Below are positions 36,736 through 44,800 of a stretch of 64,000 bases of DNA, piece by piece (positions within the stretch are counted from its first letter, which is position 1; each line of letters begins with the position of its first letter). The position numbers and the translations under genes are program-made. The stretch covers positions 572,705 through 636,704 of the forward strand of contig JBAOHD010000008.1 in NCBI GenBank assembly GCA_037046615.1. Reading direction: 5' to 3'. The notes under the pieces were generated by a model that was not told the origin of the DNA, ran no database searches, and worked only from the letters and a program-made list of their open reading frames with translations. This stretch comes from Phosphoribacter sp037046615 (lineage in GTDB: Bacteria; Actinomycetota; Actinomycetes; Actinomycetales; Dermatophilaceae).

Positions 36736-36978
36736 TCAGGGCCGGTGCTGCCAGCCGTGGTCGTTGACGTGGTACCGGCAGAAGGTGGACTCCCCCGGCT
36801 TCAGCTCGTCGCCGCAGTCCAGGCACACCGGCACGTAGCGCTCCGGGTACTCGGGCTCTTGCGGCTCGCGCAGGTTGTCATCGCTGGGCAGGTGGCCCGT
36901 CATCGGGTACATGGTCCACTTCGTCTTCGCCCGGTCGAACGAGCTCATGGTTGCCTTGGTGTCGGTGATCTCGGACAT
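36736..36978 (-). CDS. Small protein with CxxC...C zinc-ribbon-like end
   Basis: 80 residues from ATG 36978 (MSEITDTKATMSSFDRA), with a perfect AGGAGG six bases upstream. The C-terminus VCLDCGDELKPGESTFCRYH has Cys-x2-Cys and a later Cys-x2-His, consistent with a small zinc ribbon. Function unknown. It lies between the repressor-like gene and the other small genes. Confidence 0.6.
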   Translation of the reverse strand: MSEITDTKATMSSFDRAKTKWTMYPMTGHLPSDDNLREPQEPEYPERYVPVCLDCGDELKPGESTFCRYHVNDHGWQHRP

Positions 36979-37021
36979 TGGATTCCTCCTGGTTGGTGTG
37001 GCGAGTGTTCGCAAATCGGGG

Positions 37022-37378
37022 TCAGTCCGAGGACTGACCGTGCAGCCGCTTGTTCAGTTCCTCAGCCAGCTGGGCCGTCGATGCCTGGGACAGCGGCGGG
37101 TCGATCTCCATCAGGTCAGCAGCAGCGTCCTCGCCGGCCTCACGGACCACCTGGGCCGGGATGCCCAGCGCCTTGGCCATCCGGGCCACCGTCGCCGGGA
37201 GCAGGCTCAGCGGAACCCGCGTGTTCCCATCCACGATCCGGTAGCCGACCGAGGCCGCCTGCATGTACGTCCGGGAGATGCCGGACTCCCGGGAGATAGC
37301 CGACACCGACCTGGGGTCGTTCTCGATCGCGAGGCGAAGCACCTCGTTGATCGGCTTGTCGATCTGTTCTCTCATCAC
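37022..37378 (-). CDS. Helix-turn-helix repressor-like protein
   Basis: About 118 residues starting at GTG 37378 or ATG 37375 behind AGGAGG. The N-terminus ISRESGISRTYMQAASVG resembles a helix-turn-helix, and TVARMAKALGIPAQVV resembles a second XRE-like recognition region. It is divergent from the primase gene across a 366-bp gap, the usual place for an element's master regulator. I call it a regulator by motif and position only. Confidence 0.6.
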   Translation of the reverse strand: MMREQIDKPINEVLRLAIENDPRSVSAISRESGISRTYMQAASVGYRIVDGNTRVPLSLLPATVARMAKALGIPAQVVREAGEDAAADLMEIDPPLSQASTAQLAEELNKRLHGQSSD

Positions 37379-37744
37379 TTCCTCCTGTATCGCCGTCCAT
37401 CGGCGTTAGGGACAGTACACCACAAAATCGCACACCCGCGCAACCCCACTGAAGGCAGTTCCCCAAAGAATCTTGCACACACGTGCGCATCTCTGGCAGA
37501 CTGGCCCTGCCGCGCTACCGAGCCCGAACCGAGTAGCTTTGGGGAGCCGCACAGTACAGACGGCAACGAGACGCTACGGCCAACCCACAAGGGCACCCCG
37601 GCAGGGGTGGAAGAACAAGGGCAGAAGACGGAAGCCCTGCGGACACGCCGCTGGATGCACGGGGCCGGAAACCCCGCAGCGCACGTCCTACCGGTCACAC
37701 GCCACAGGTGACTGGACCGCACGAGTACCAAAGAGGTACCCGCC
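37379..37744. promoter_or_regulatory. Divergent control region between repressor-like gene and primase
   Basis: No gene in 366 bases. On the minus strand a promoter toward the repressor is plausible (TTGCGC, 18-base gap, TGTACT). On the plus strand TTGCAC starts at 37473 inside a near-palindrome TGCACACACGTGCGCA (37474-37489; 14 of 16 positions symmetric). A related half, GCACACCCGCGC, is near 37431. These could be repressor operators. GCCGCACAGT (37546-37555) recurs upstream of two other genes of the element. Confidence 0.5.
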
Positions 37745-40618
37745 ATGATGTACAACCCGTCTCAGGAGGACTGGTACTACCCGCCCACCGACTGGAACCC
37801 CGAGGAGGACTTCGCCTTCGCACCCGCGAACGAGACCGACCCCGAGCCCAGCGCCACCCCCGAGCTCCCCGAGCTCGTCACCGAAATCTGCGACCAGCAC
37901 GACATCAGCCACGACGATGCCTACGAGCTCCAGCGCGAACTCAGCCACGAGGAGTTCGCCGCCATGGTCCGGGCCTACGCCCACCCGTCCTGGAGCGACC
38001 GCCTCATCGCAGACCTCGCCGCCTCCCGCATCGTCCCCAAGGACGCGATCCGGGAAGGCATCCGGTCCTGCCGCGACCACCACACCCTCGCCCTCGACCA
38101 GCTCGCCCAGCACGAGACCGTCACCGGCTCGAACGGCGAACGGGCCGCCTGCGGCAAGGGGTGCGACCTCCGCGACTCCGAGAACCCCACCGGAGTCCAC
38201 CTGGGTCTCACCAAGGAGCACTACCCCGTCGACCTGTACCCCCGACGCACCGCGCCCGGGGCCAAGTACCAGCGGGGCTACCAGGTCAAGCCGGCCACCC
38301 CGCTCGTCAAGGAGAACGGCGACAGCGCCAAGTACCTCAGCAACGGCCACCAGCACACCGAGATCGGCATCCCCACCCGGTCCCTCGAAATCCTGGACAA
38401 CAACCCCAAGGCCACCGTCCTCATCACCGAGGGAGCCCGCAAGGCCCTCGCCGTGGCCCCCAGCGCCGCCGCCGAGGGTGGAGCCGTCGTCTACCTCGCC
38501 GGGGTCGAGAACTGGAGGGACTCCGACAACGAGGACAGCGAGCCGCAACTGTGCGCCTCACTGCGCCAGCTCGTCACCCACGGTCGCACCTTCATCATCG
38601 GCTACGACTCGGACGCTATGACCAAGAAGGAAGTGCGGCGAGCCGCCAAGGCCCTCCGCAAGGCCATCCTCGACCAGGCCAAGGCCCGGTCCTACAAGGT
38701 CAAGGTGCTCTACTCCATCCCGCCCGACCTGGGGGACGGCAAGACCGGCTGGGACGATGCCGTCGCCTACGGCTACTACTGGGACGACATCGTGGCCAAC
38801 GCCACCACGTCGTTCCCCGGCGTGGACATGCTCGGCATCCGAGGCATGCCCGACGTTCGCCGGGCCCGCGAAGTCGACATCATGGACACCAAGGCCATCG
38901 CAGAGTTCGACTGGACCCCGTGGGGAGGCAAGGACCGCTGGAAGTACATCCAGCCCACCGAGGCCGACGTGGCCCGCGCCTGCGCCGACCTCCTCGCAGC
39001 TGACTACCGCGTCGCCAAGGTCGGAACCTCCACCAGTCGCTCCCGGACCATCTACCAGTGGACCGGGCACGGCTGGGACAACAAGTGCGCGCTGACCGAG
39101 CTCGAACAGGACGTGGACCGGTTCCTCAATGTCCTCCCGTACCTGGTCGACCTGGCGAACCCGCCCGAGCTCACCAAGGAGGTTCCCGTCAAGGATGCCT
39201 CCGGCAAGCCCATGAAGGATGCCTCCGGGGAGCCCATCACCCAGACCGTGGACATCGAGGATGCCGCCGACCTCGAACGGGTCAGCAAGCACTTCTACCC
39301 GTTCACCAAGGAGCGCACCCGGGTCGCCGTCAGGACGATGGCGATGCGGTCCCCCTCCCTGACCATCAACTCCCGCGACATGGACTCCGACGTGAGCCGT
39401 GACCTCATCCCGTTCATGAACGGCGTGTGGGACTGCAAGGAGGACGGGTTCCGGGAGTGGGAGCGGGAAGACCTCATCTCCTGGTCGCTGCCCTGGACCT
39501 ACAAGGAGGGGGCCACGCACCCGCTGCTCGAACCCGTCCTCTACACCCTGGGCGACGAAGACCAGCGCGACTGGCTGCAGGTCCGGCTCGGGCAGGCCGT
39601 CACCGGGCACTATCCCACCGACGACCGGGCCATCATCCTCTACGGCAAGCCCAAGGCCGGCAAGACCCAGCTCGCCGTCATCCTCCACAGGGCTCTCGGT
39701 GGTGAGGCTGGGGCCGGCATGCTGGCACCGATGCCGCTGGAGGCCATCTCCGGTGAGGGCAACAACAAGGTGTTCGCTGAGGCGTTCCTGAAGGGCAAGC
39801 GCATCCCGTACGTCGATGAGCTCGGTGAGAACTGTGTCTGGGACGTGGAGAAGTGGAAGAACTTCATGTCCCTGGCACCCATGAGTGGACGCGCCCCCGG
39901 CGAGACGTTCGAGGACGCGGGCTGGCTCCCCTCCTACTCCCCCATCTTCGCCACCAACCATCTCCCGCGCTTCCGGGGAGAGAGCCAGGGCGATGACGGA
40001 GTCTGGCGAAGGGCCTGGATCGTGCCCATGCCCCGCACCTACGTCATCGGGAAGCCTGGTCCCGACGAGACCGAGGCCGACCCCCACCTCATGGCCAAGC
40101 TCGCCGCCGACTGGGACGGCTTCATGACCGCCTTCTGGGCCTGGATCATCGAAGGCACCAGCCGGTGGACCAACGGCGGACTGGAGGCGTACGCACCCCC
40201 GTTCTCCGTCATGGCAGCCACCGAGGACTGGAAGTTCGCCTCCGACAACTATCGCGAGTGGATGAACGAGCACCTGGTGTTCGACCGCCACCTGTGGGAG
40301 GAAGGGCAGGCCAAGGCCAAGAAGGCCGACCCGAGCTACGAGATCAAGCCGTTCCCCGACGTGAAGGCCGGCACCGACGACTTCACCTTCACCACGCTGC
40401 GAGACCTCCACGAGTCCTACACCGCCTACCTGGGCAAGGGGAAGACCCCGCCGAGGCTGGAGCGGTTCGGCAAGGAGCTCGCAGCCTCCGTGACCCTGCA
40501 GGCAAACGGCTGCCTCTCGGCCCGGGCCTACCGGTCCGACGGGACCAAGCCCAGCGGATACTGGGGGGTGAGGCTCCGCGAGGCCCGCGACGCACGGGTC
40601 TACAACGACATCTACTGA
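37745..40618 (+). CDS. DUF3854/TOPRIM plus D5-type primase-helicase, replication protein
   Basis: 957-residue fusion typical of plasmids, phage satellites and integrative elements. The N-terminal half has a TOPRIM-like DUF3854 region: TVLITEGARKALAVAPSA near residues 220-240, and FIIGYDSDAMTKKEVRRAAKAL near 281-302. The C-terminal half is a superfamily 3 helicase: Walker A YGKPKAGKTQLAV (about 636-648), Walker B RIPYVDELGE, sensor IFATNHLPRFRG, and VWRRAWIVPMPR. It should unwind and prime the element's DNA. GAGG lies nine bases before ATG 37745. A perfect terminator and a candidate origin follow directly. Confidence 0.9.
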   Translation: MMYNPSQEDWYYPPTDWNPEEDFAFAPANETDPEPSATPELPELVTEICDQHDISHDDAYELQRELSHEEFAAMVRAYAHPSWSDRLIADLAASRIVPKDAIREGIRSCRDHHTLALDQLAQHETVTGSNGERAACGKGCDLRDSENPTGVHLGLTKEHYPVDLYPRRTAPGAKYQRGYQVKPATPLVKENGDSAKYLSNGHQHTEIGIPTRSLEILDNNPKATVLITEGARKALAVAPSAAAEGGAVVYLAGVENWRDSDNEDSEPQLCASLRQLVTHGRTFIIGYDSDAMTKKEVRRAAKALRKAILDQAKARSYKVKVLYSIPPDLGDGKTGWDDAVAYGYYWDDIVANATTSFPGVDMLGIRGMPDVRRAREVDIMDTKAIAEFDWTPWGGKDRWKYIQPTEADVARACADLLAADYRVAKVGTSTSRSRTIYQWTGHGWDNKCALTELEQDVDRFLNVLPYLVDLANPPELTKEVPVKDASGKPMKDASGEPITQTVDIEDAADLERVSKHFYPFTKERTRVAVRTMAMRSPSLTINSRDMDSDVSRDLIPFMNGVWDCKEDGFREWEREDLISWSLPWTYKEGATHPLLEPVLYTLGDEDQRDWLQVRLGQAVTGHYPTDDRAIILYGKPKAGKTQLAVILHRALGGEAGAGMLAPMPLEAISGEGNNKVFAEAFLKGKRIPYVDELGENCVWDVEKWKNFMSLAPMSGRAPGETFEDAGWLPSYSPIFATNHLPRFRGESQGDDGVWRRAWIVPMPRTYVIGKPGPDETEADPHLMAKLAADWDGFMTAFWAWIIEGTSRWTNGGLEAYAPPFSVMAATEDWKFASDNYREWMNEHLVFDRHLWEEGQAKAKKADPSYEIKPFPDVKAGTDDFTFTTLRDLHESYTAYLGKGKTPPRLERFGKELAASVTLQANGCLSARAYRSDGTKPSGYWGVRLREARDARVYNDIY

Positions 40619-40629
40619 CCCACCAACCA

Positions 40630-40660
40630 CTGGGGCCCCGGCTACTAGCCGGGGCCCCAG
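40630..40660 (+). terminator. Perfect 15-bp hairpin after the primase gene
   Basis: CTGGGGCCCCGGCTA (40630-40644) and its exact complement (40646-40660) flank one base. It begins 12 bases after the TGA stop. Confidence 0.9.
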
Positions 40661-40676
40661 TGTCTTGTGCCCGGAC

Positions 40677-41000
40677 GGACAGGCAGCCGAAAACCCTGCC
40701 TGTCCGACAAAACCCCTAGTCAGAGGCCACTTCTACCCCCTTCGGACAGGCACCCCATTTTCTGCCTGTCCGGTAAAACCCCTAGTCAGAGGCCACTTTT
40801 ACCCCTTCGGACAGGCAGACAGGCAGATTTTGAAAAATAGTGTTCCTACGGGCTTAGACCTTCGAGCCAAGTTCGCCTCCTTGTGGGGAGAGCAAAACCC
40901 GAAAAGTGCCCGTCTGCCTGTCCGTCGGCCCAAAAAGGGCCTCTGACTAGGCACTATGTCGGACAGGCAGAACCCGTCCGTGCCTGTCCGTGCCTGTCCG
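40677..41000. repeat. Modular iteron array: three 57-58 bp modules, candidate replication origin
   Basis: The word CTGCCTGTCCG or its complement occurs about nine times. Three pairs bracket modules of equal length: 40696-40753 (58 bp), 40762-40818 (57) and 40914-40970 (57, inverted). Each module is 11-mer, 8 variable bases, CCTAGTCAGAGGCC, about 13 variable bases, inverted 11-mer. An A+T-rich gap (40826-40845) lies between module two and three. Extra single 11-mers sit at 40677-40686, 40981-40990 and 40991-41000. The place, directly behind the primase-helicase, suggests an origin bound by the element's initiator. Confidence 0.8.
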
Positions 41001-41006
41001 TCCGGG

Positions 41007-41411
41007 TCACTTGACCCGCCAGGTGGCCTTCGGCTTGCCGTCGGGGCCCAGCCAGGTGAACTTCTCCACCCCCTGGATGGCCTCATCACCGATCAGCTGG
41101 GCCTTGGTCACCTCTCCCCGGCGCACGGTGGTGCAGGACCAGGACGTGGCCCGGTCGAGGGTGACGAACGATCCGTCGTCCAGCTCGGCCTGCACTTCGC
41201 CGGGGCCGGGGCAACGGGAACCGTCCTCCATGCCGGTGACGGCGAACTGGACCGCACTGGGGCCGGCGCTGTAGCCGGTGACGGTGATCTCGATGCCGTC
41301 CACCAGCAGGGTCTCCCCGGGCTGGGCAACGGCGGTGCGACCGGCACAACCGGTCAGGGTCAGGGTGACGGCAGCGGCCACGGCGGCTGCCCGGATTGCA
41401 TGAACGTTCAT
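41007..41411 (-). CDS. Small secreted lipoprotein
   Basis: About 134 residues. A signal peptide (MNVHAIRAAAVAAAVTLTLTGC) ends in a lipobox LTGC, so the mature protein should be lipid-anchored at Cys 22. The mature part is a small beta-rich domain with two further cysteines (SRCPGPGE and WSCTTV) that may form a disulfide. I chose ATG 41411; ATG 41429 is an in-frame alternative and neither has a good ribosome-binding site. Family not recognised. A surface lipoprotein on a mobile element may affect entry of related elements, but that is a guess. Confidence 0.7.
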   Translation of the reverse strand: MNVHAIRAAAVAAAVTLTLTGCAGRTAVAQPGETLLVDGIEITVTGYSAGPSAVQFAVTGMEDGSRCPGPGEVQAELDDGSFVTLDRATSWSCTTVRRGEVTKAQLIGDEAIQGVEKFTWLGPDGKPKATWRVK

Positions 41412-41562
41412 GTATCGGGGGTGTGTCATAGCAGGCGCTGTTATCCCTGGGCGGCCCGCCACGCGGGACCGTTACCAAATCGTTACATTCCAAGGGCCCG
41501 AAACGGGCTAGTTGGCTGAGGCCGCCGCACAGTGACAAGGGCAAAGAGAAAGGAGCTCTGCC

Positions 41563-41898
41563 ATGAGCGGCCCAACACAGATCGAGGAGACCCGGGATGA
41601 CACCGGCACTGCCCCGGTCGAGATCGCGCAGCTAGTGCTGCAGAACCCGGACACCGGCGAGGACGAGACCTTCGCCCGCGTGACCGCCAAGAACCGGGTG
41701 CGGCTGGACGGCTCCGGCAGCATGTCGGTCTCCCTGGCCTTCGTTGTCGAGGGTGAGGAGACGGGCTCGGACTGGCGCGGCCTGATGCAGGCCCTGATCC
41801 GCCGGCATGATCGGATGGTCGGCCTGCTGCGGGCTGAGCGGGCTCGGAACCGCGAGCTGTCCCTGCGGCTGATCCAGGCCGGGGGTGATCCCCGATGA
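41563..41898 (+). CDS. Hypothetical protein, first of a coupled pair
   Basis: 111 residues behind a clear AAAGGAG. The N-terminus is acidic, and the end is a basic helix (MQALIRRHDRMVGLLRAERARNRELSLRL) with coiled-coil character. It is not recognised. Its stop overlaps the next gene by ATGA. The GCCGCACAGT word lies 30 bases upstream of the start (41524-41533). Confidence 0.6.
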   Translation: MSGPTQIEETRDDTGTAPVEIAQLVLQNPDTGEDETFARVTAKNRVRLDGSGSMSVSLAFVVEGEETGSDWRGLMQALIRRHDRMVGLLRAERARNRELSLRLIQAGGDPR

Positions 41899-42608
41899 CT
41901 GAGCGCGTGAACCCGTGGATGCCGTACCCGGCCTTCCCGCCGCTTCCCTACGGCACGCTGCACCCGGCCAACACGCCGGACCCGCTGGTGGAGTTCCTGG
42001 ACGGCAATGGCGCGGCCAAGTGCCGCCTGTACCGAGTCCTGTCCTCGCAGTCCGATGAGCGCCAGGACGCGGTCTACGCAGCCATCCTCGCCGGCGGCCT
42101 CGACGCCGGGCAGTGGGCCGTGCTGGCCTACCCGGCCAGCCTCGTGGTCCACCCGATCGTCCGCTTCTTCGGTCAATCGAAGCAACAGGACCATGTCGAA
42201 TCCGTCAAACGGTCGATCGCCTGGGCGAATCTGGGCGAGGACTCCTTGGCACTCTGGTCCCGAGTCGATGACGCCTACCCGCAGATCGTCTCTTCCAGCG
42301 CCTGGACCAGCGGAGCGGTCGATTCCCTCGGCCTCGGCTGGGACCCCGGAGACCTCCGGGCCCAGGTGGCCCGTTGGCTCGGGCGCTACGAGGAACTGCG
42401 GTCCCTGGCCGAGGGCACCATCTCCGTCGAGGCCCGGACTGCGGTGACAGAGCTGGGGGCCGCCGCGCTGCCCCAGACCCAACCCAGTCTGCCAACTGAC
42501 CGGCGCCGCACAGTGGAAAGGTGGGGGACCCGCCCCGTCAGAGGGCGAGCTCCAGCAGTTCCTCCCCTACCTTTGGTGCTGTGTCGGGGTTCTCACCAGG
42601 AACCTTGA
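41895..42608 (+). CDS. Hypothetical protein, second of a coupled pair
   Basis: 237 residues by frame. The first ~195 look like a real soluble protein with Trp- and Tyr-rich segments (AGQWAVLAYPASLVVHPIVRFFGQ, about 70-93, hydrophobic). The last ~40 residues are Arg/Pro-rich and contain the GCCGCACAGT word at 42505-42514, so the end may be mis-framed or serve as the control region of the next gene. Family not recognised. Confidence 0.5.
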   Translation: MTERVNPWMPYPAFPPLPYGTLHPANTPDPLVEFLDGNGAAKCRLYRVLSSQSDERQDAVYAAILAGGLDAGQWAVLAYPASLVVHPIVRFFGQSKQQDHVESVKRSIAWANLGEDSLALWSRVDDAYPQIVSSSAWTSGAVDSLGLGWDPGDLRAQVARWLGRYEELRSLAEGTISVEARTAVTELGAAALPQTQPSLPTDRRRTVERWGTRPVRGRAPAVPPLPLVLCRGSHQEP

Positions 42609-42660
42609 CCACAGCATGACCCCTCGTCCACCCTTCCTGCACTGCATCTTGAAACGGAGC

Positions 42661-44658
42661 ATGCCTGTGAACTCACCCACCTGGCGTATCGGTGCCAAGC
42701 CGATCGCAGCCGCACTGGCGGGCTCGATCCTGGTCTTCGGCCTGGTCCAGGCCCCCCATGCCGACGCCCTTCCCGGACCGGGCTCGATCCCGATCACCAT
42801 CACCAACGACACCGGCAGCGACCAGCCTGTCCACGTCTACATCACCGCCGTCGACAACACCGACCCCGACGGCGTGGACAACCTCGGCTACGTGGACGCC
42901 GACGGCCGCTACCACACCTGGCCCAAGGTCACCGGCCCGACCGCTGTCGCAGCTCCGGACGTCTCCATCCCGGCCCCGGCCACCGGCGAGTCGATGACGC
43001 TGCACATCCCGGACAACGTCTCGGGACGCATCTACTACGCCATCGGCGAGAAGATGACCTTCAAGCTGGTGGGCACCACCGCCGGCACCGGACTGGTACA
43101 GCCGGCCCCCTGGGCTCCCGGCGATGACTCGGCCACCCAGAAGTTCGACTGGGCCGAGTTCACGTTGAACAGCCAGTCCCAGCGCTACACCGGCCTGTGG
43201 CTCAACTCCACCCAGGTCGACCAGGTCGGCCTGTCGGCCAAGGTCGAGACCTGGAACGCCGACGGGGAGCACCGCTACACCGGTGAGTTCGTCCCCGGTG
43301 GCTACCAGAAGACCGTCGACGCCCTGACCGCCGACCCGGCGTGGGCCAAGACCGTCATTCGTGACGACAGCGGCAACGTGCTGCGCATCCTGGCTCCCAG
43401 CCATGCTGCGACGGCTGGACTGTTCCCGAAGACCTACCTGGATGCCTACATCACCAGGTCGTGGGACCAGTACAAGGCCGCCGACTACGTGGTCCAGCCC
43501 TTCAGCGACCAGCCGACCCTGAAGTACATCGGGCGGGTCGGCGGCGATGGCATCATGCGGTTCACCACCGCGGATGGCAAGCCGCTGATCGGCGACGACA
43601 ACCAGCAAGTTGCCTACGCCAAGCCGAGCACCACTGCGGTGCTGGGCTGTGACGGCGAGCTCAACGGGCTGAACCGCCCGTTCCTGCTCAACGACCGCTT
43701 CTGGGGCCCCACCGGCCGCACCCTCTGTTCCGACATCAACAGGGGCGTGATGGATCATGGCGGCATCCACCCGATCGCCGACACCTCGGCCTTCTACAAG
43801 AACACCGAGGGACTCAACCGCTATGCCCAGCTACTGCACCAGTACATGGACCGCAGCCGGGCCTACGCCTTCGCCTTCGACGACGTCGGTGGCCACGAGT
43901 CCCTGGTCTACGCCCCCCAGCCGACCAAGGCGGCCATCACCCTGCTGCCGCTGAACGACCCGTCCTCGGCCTCGACGCCCACGCCGGAGCCCACCCCGAC
44001 GCCCACTCCGACCCCGACGCCGGAGCCGACGCCGGAGCCCACTCCGACGCCGACGCCTGCCCCCGTGCCGGGGACGCAGGTGCTCAGCGTGACCATCCCC
44101 TCGGGTCACCCGGGGTACGCCACGCTGAACCTCGCCAGCGGCACCAAGCCGGGAACGGTCACGGTCGCAGTGGAGGGAGGCACCTCTTCCAAGGTCTCCG
44201 TGAACGGAGCGGGTGACACCCGGGTCGATCTCAACGGCCCCGTGGGGACTCGCAAGGTGACGGTCTCCTCGACCGCAGCGCTGGGGGTCGCCAGCCTGAC
44301 CCTGCCGGGTGCTCCGAGCACGGGGCCGACCCCGACGCCCACTCCGACCCCGACGCCGGAGCCCACTCCGACGCCGACCATCAAGACGACCACCACGCTC
44401 GACACGGCGACCATGAAGATCATCTGGGGGCGCTTCTCCGACAAGCACCCCGGCTACGCCACCCTCACCATGGGTGCCGGTACCAAGCCGGGCATCCTGA
44501 CCATCCGGGTGGATGGCAAGGATGTCTCGAAGGCTGCGATCAACGGCCCCGGGGAGGTGCGAGTGAACCTGCCGGGAACCGCTGGCACCGTCCACAAGGT
44601 GACTGTCGTCTCCTCCGCGAACATGGGTCCGGTCAGCCTGACGCTGCCGAACCCCTGA
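42661..44658 (+). CDS. Secreted GH64-like beta-1,3-glucanase with two C-terminal repeat domains
   Basis: About 665 residues. A signal peptide is likely cleaved after HADA (about residue 37). The first ~400 mature residues have the thaumatin-like/GH64 pattern: IPITITNDTGSDQPVHVYI, NLGYVDADGRYHTWP, INRGVMDHGGIHPIADTSAF and AFAFDDVGGHESLVY near the end. A TPTPEPTPTP linker leads to a ~75-residue beta domain, a second linker and a second copy (both with HPGYATL and GTKPG). GTG 42667, six bases inside, has better spacing from GGAG and may be the true start. It should cut or bind beta-1,3-glucan outside the cell; I did not verify catalytic acids. Confidence 0.8.
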   Translation: MPVNSPTWRIGAKPIAAALAGSILVFGLVQAPHADALPGPGSIPITITNDTGSDQPVHVYITAVDNTDPDGVDNLGYVDADGRYHTWPKVTGPTAVAAPDVSIPAPATGESMTLHIPDNVSGRIYYAIGEKMTFKLVGTTAGTGLVQPAPWAPGDDSATQKFDWAEFTLNSQSQRYTGLWLNSTQVDQVGLSAKVETWNADGEHRYTGEFVPGGYQKTVDALTADPAWAKTVIRDDSGNVLRILAPSHAATAGLFPKTYLDAYITRSWDQYKAADYVVQPFSDQPTLKYIGRVGGDGIMRFTTADGKPLIGDDNQQVAYAKPSTTAVLGCDGELNGLNRPFLLNDRFWGPTGRTLCSDINRGVMDHGGIHPIADTSAFYKNTEGLNRYAQLLHQYMDRSRAYAFAFDDVGGHESLVYAPQPTKAAITLLPLNDPSSASTPTPEPTPTPTPTPTPEPTPEPTPTPTPAPVPGTQVLSVTIPSGHPGYATLNLASGTKPGTVTVAVEGGTSSKVSVNGAGDTRVDLNGPVGTRKVTVSSTAALGVASLTLPGAPSTGPTPTPTPTPTPEPTPTPTIKTTTTLDTATMKIIWGRFSDKHPGYATLTMGAGTKPGILTIRVDGKDVSKAAINGPGEVRVNLPGTAGTVHKVTVVSSANMGPVSLTLPNP

Positions 44659-44676
44659 TCCTCTCCCGACACTGAG

Positions 44677-44710
44677 AAGGTGCCCCGGACCGATCGGTCC
44701 GGGGCACCTT
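44677..44710 (+). terminator. Perfect 17-bp hairpin plus T run after the GH64 gene
   Basis: AAGGTGCCCCGGACCGA and its exact complement form a continuous palindrome at 44677-44710, followed by TTTTG. It is a classical intrinsic terminator and separates the GH64 gene from the glycan operon. Confidence 0.93.
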
Positions 44711-44763
44711 TTTTGTTCCTGTCCATCAAGGCCAAACGCTCTTGCTTACCTGGCATGTGTGGG

Positions 44764-44792
44764 TTGTTGGGCCTGATGATGGGTGTTAGCAT
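44764..44792 (+). promoter_or_regulatory. Sigma-70-type promoter for the deacetylase operon, leaderless
   Basis: -35 TTGTTG (44764-44769), a 17-base gap and -10 TAGCAT (44787-44792) are followed by eight bases and GTG 44801. The expected transcription start is at or next to the GTG, so the mRNA is probably leaderless. Confidence 0.65.
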
Positions 44793-44800
44793 CTTGCCCT

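Noticed and set aside
38558..40630. 690-residue minus-strand frame opposite the primase
   Set aside because: Shadow of the primase-helicase; composed of Gly, Val, His and Asp typical of antisense frames.
40696..40970. CRISPR-like array at the three modules
   Set aside because: Only three units, each bracketed by inverted 11-mers with a conserved core; one is inverted, and no spacers of equal length or cas genes exist.
32456..42608. Complete prophage
   Set aside because: No terminase, portal, capsid, tail or lysis gene is present; only integrase, regulator and replication genes are seen.
43976..44385. Tandem DNA repeats as a mobile or regulatory array
   Set aside because: They simply encode the TPTPEP linkers of the secreted protein.
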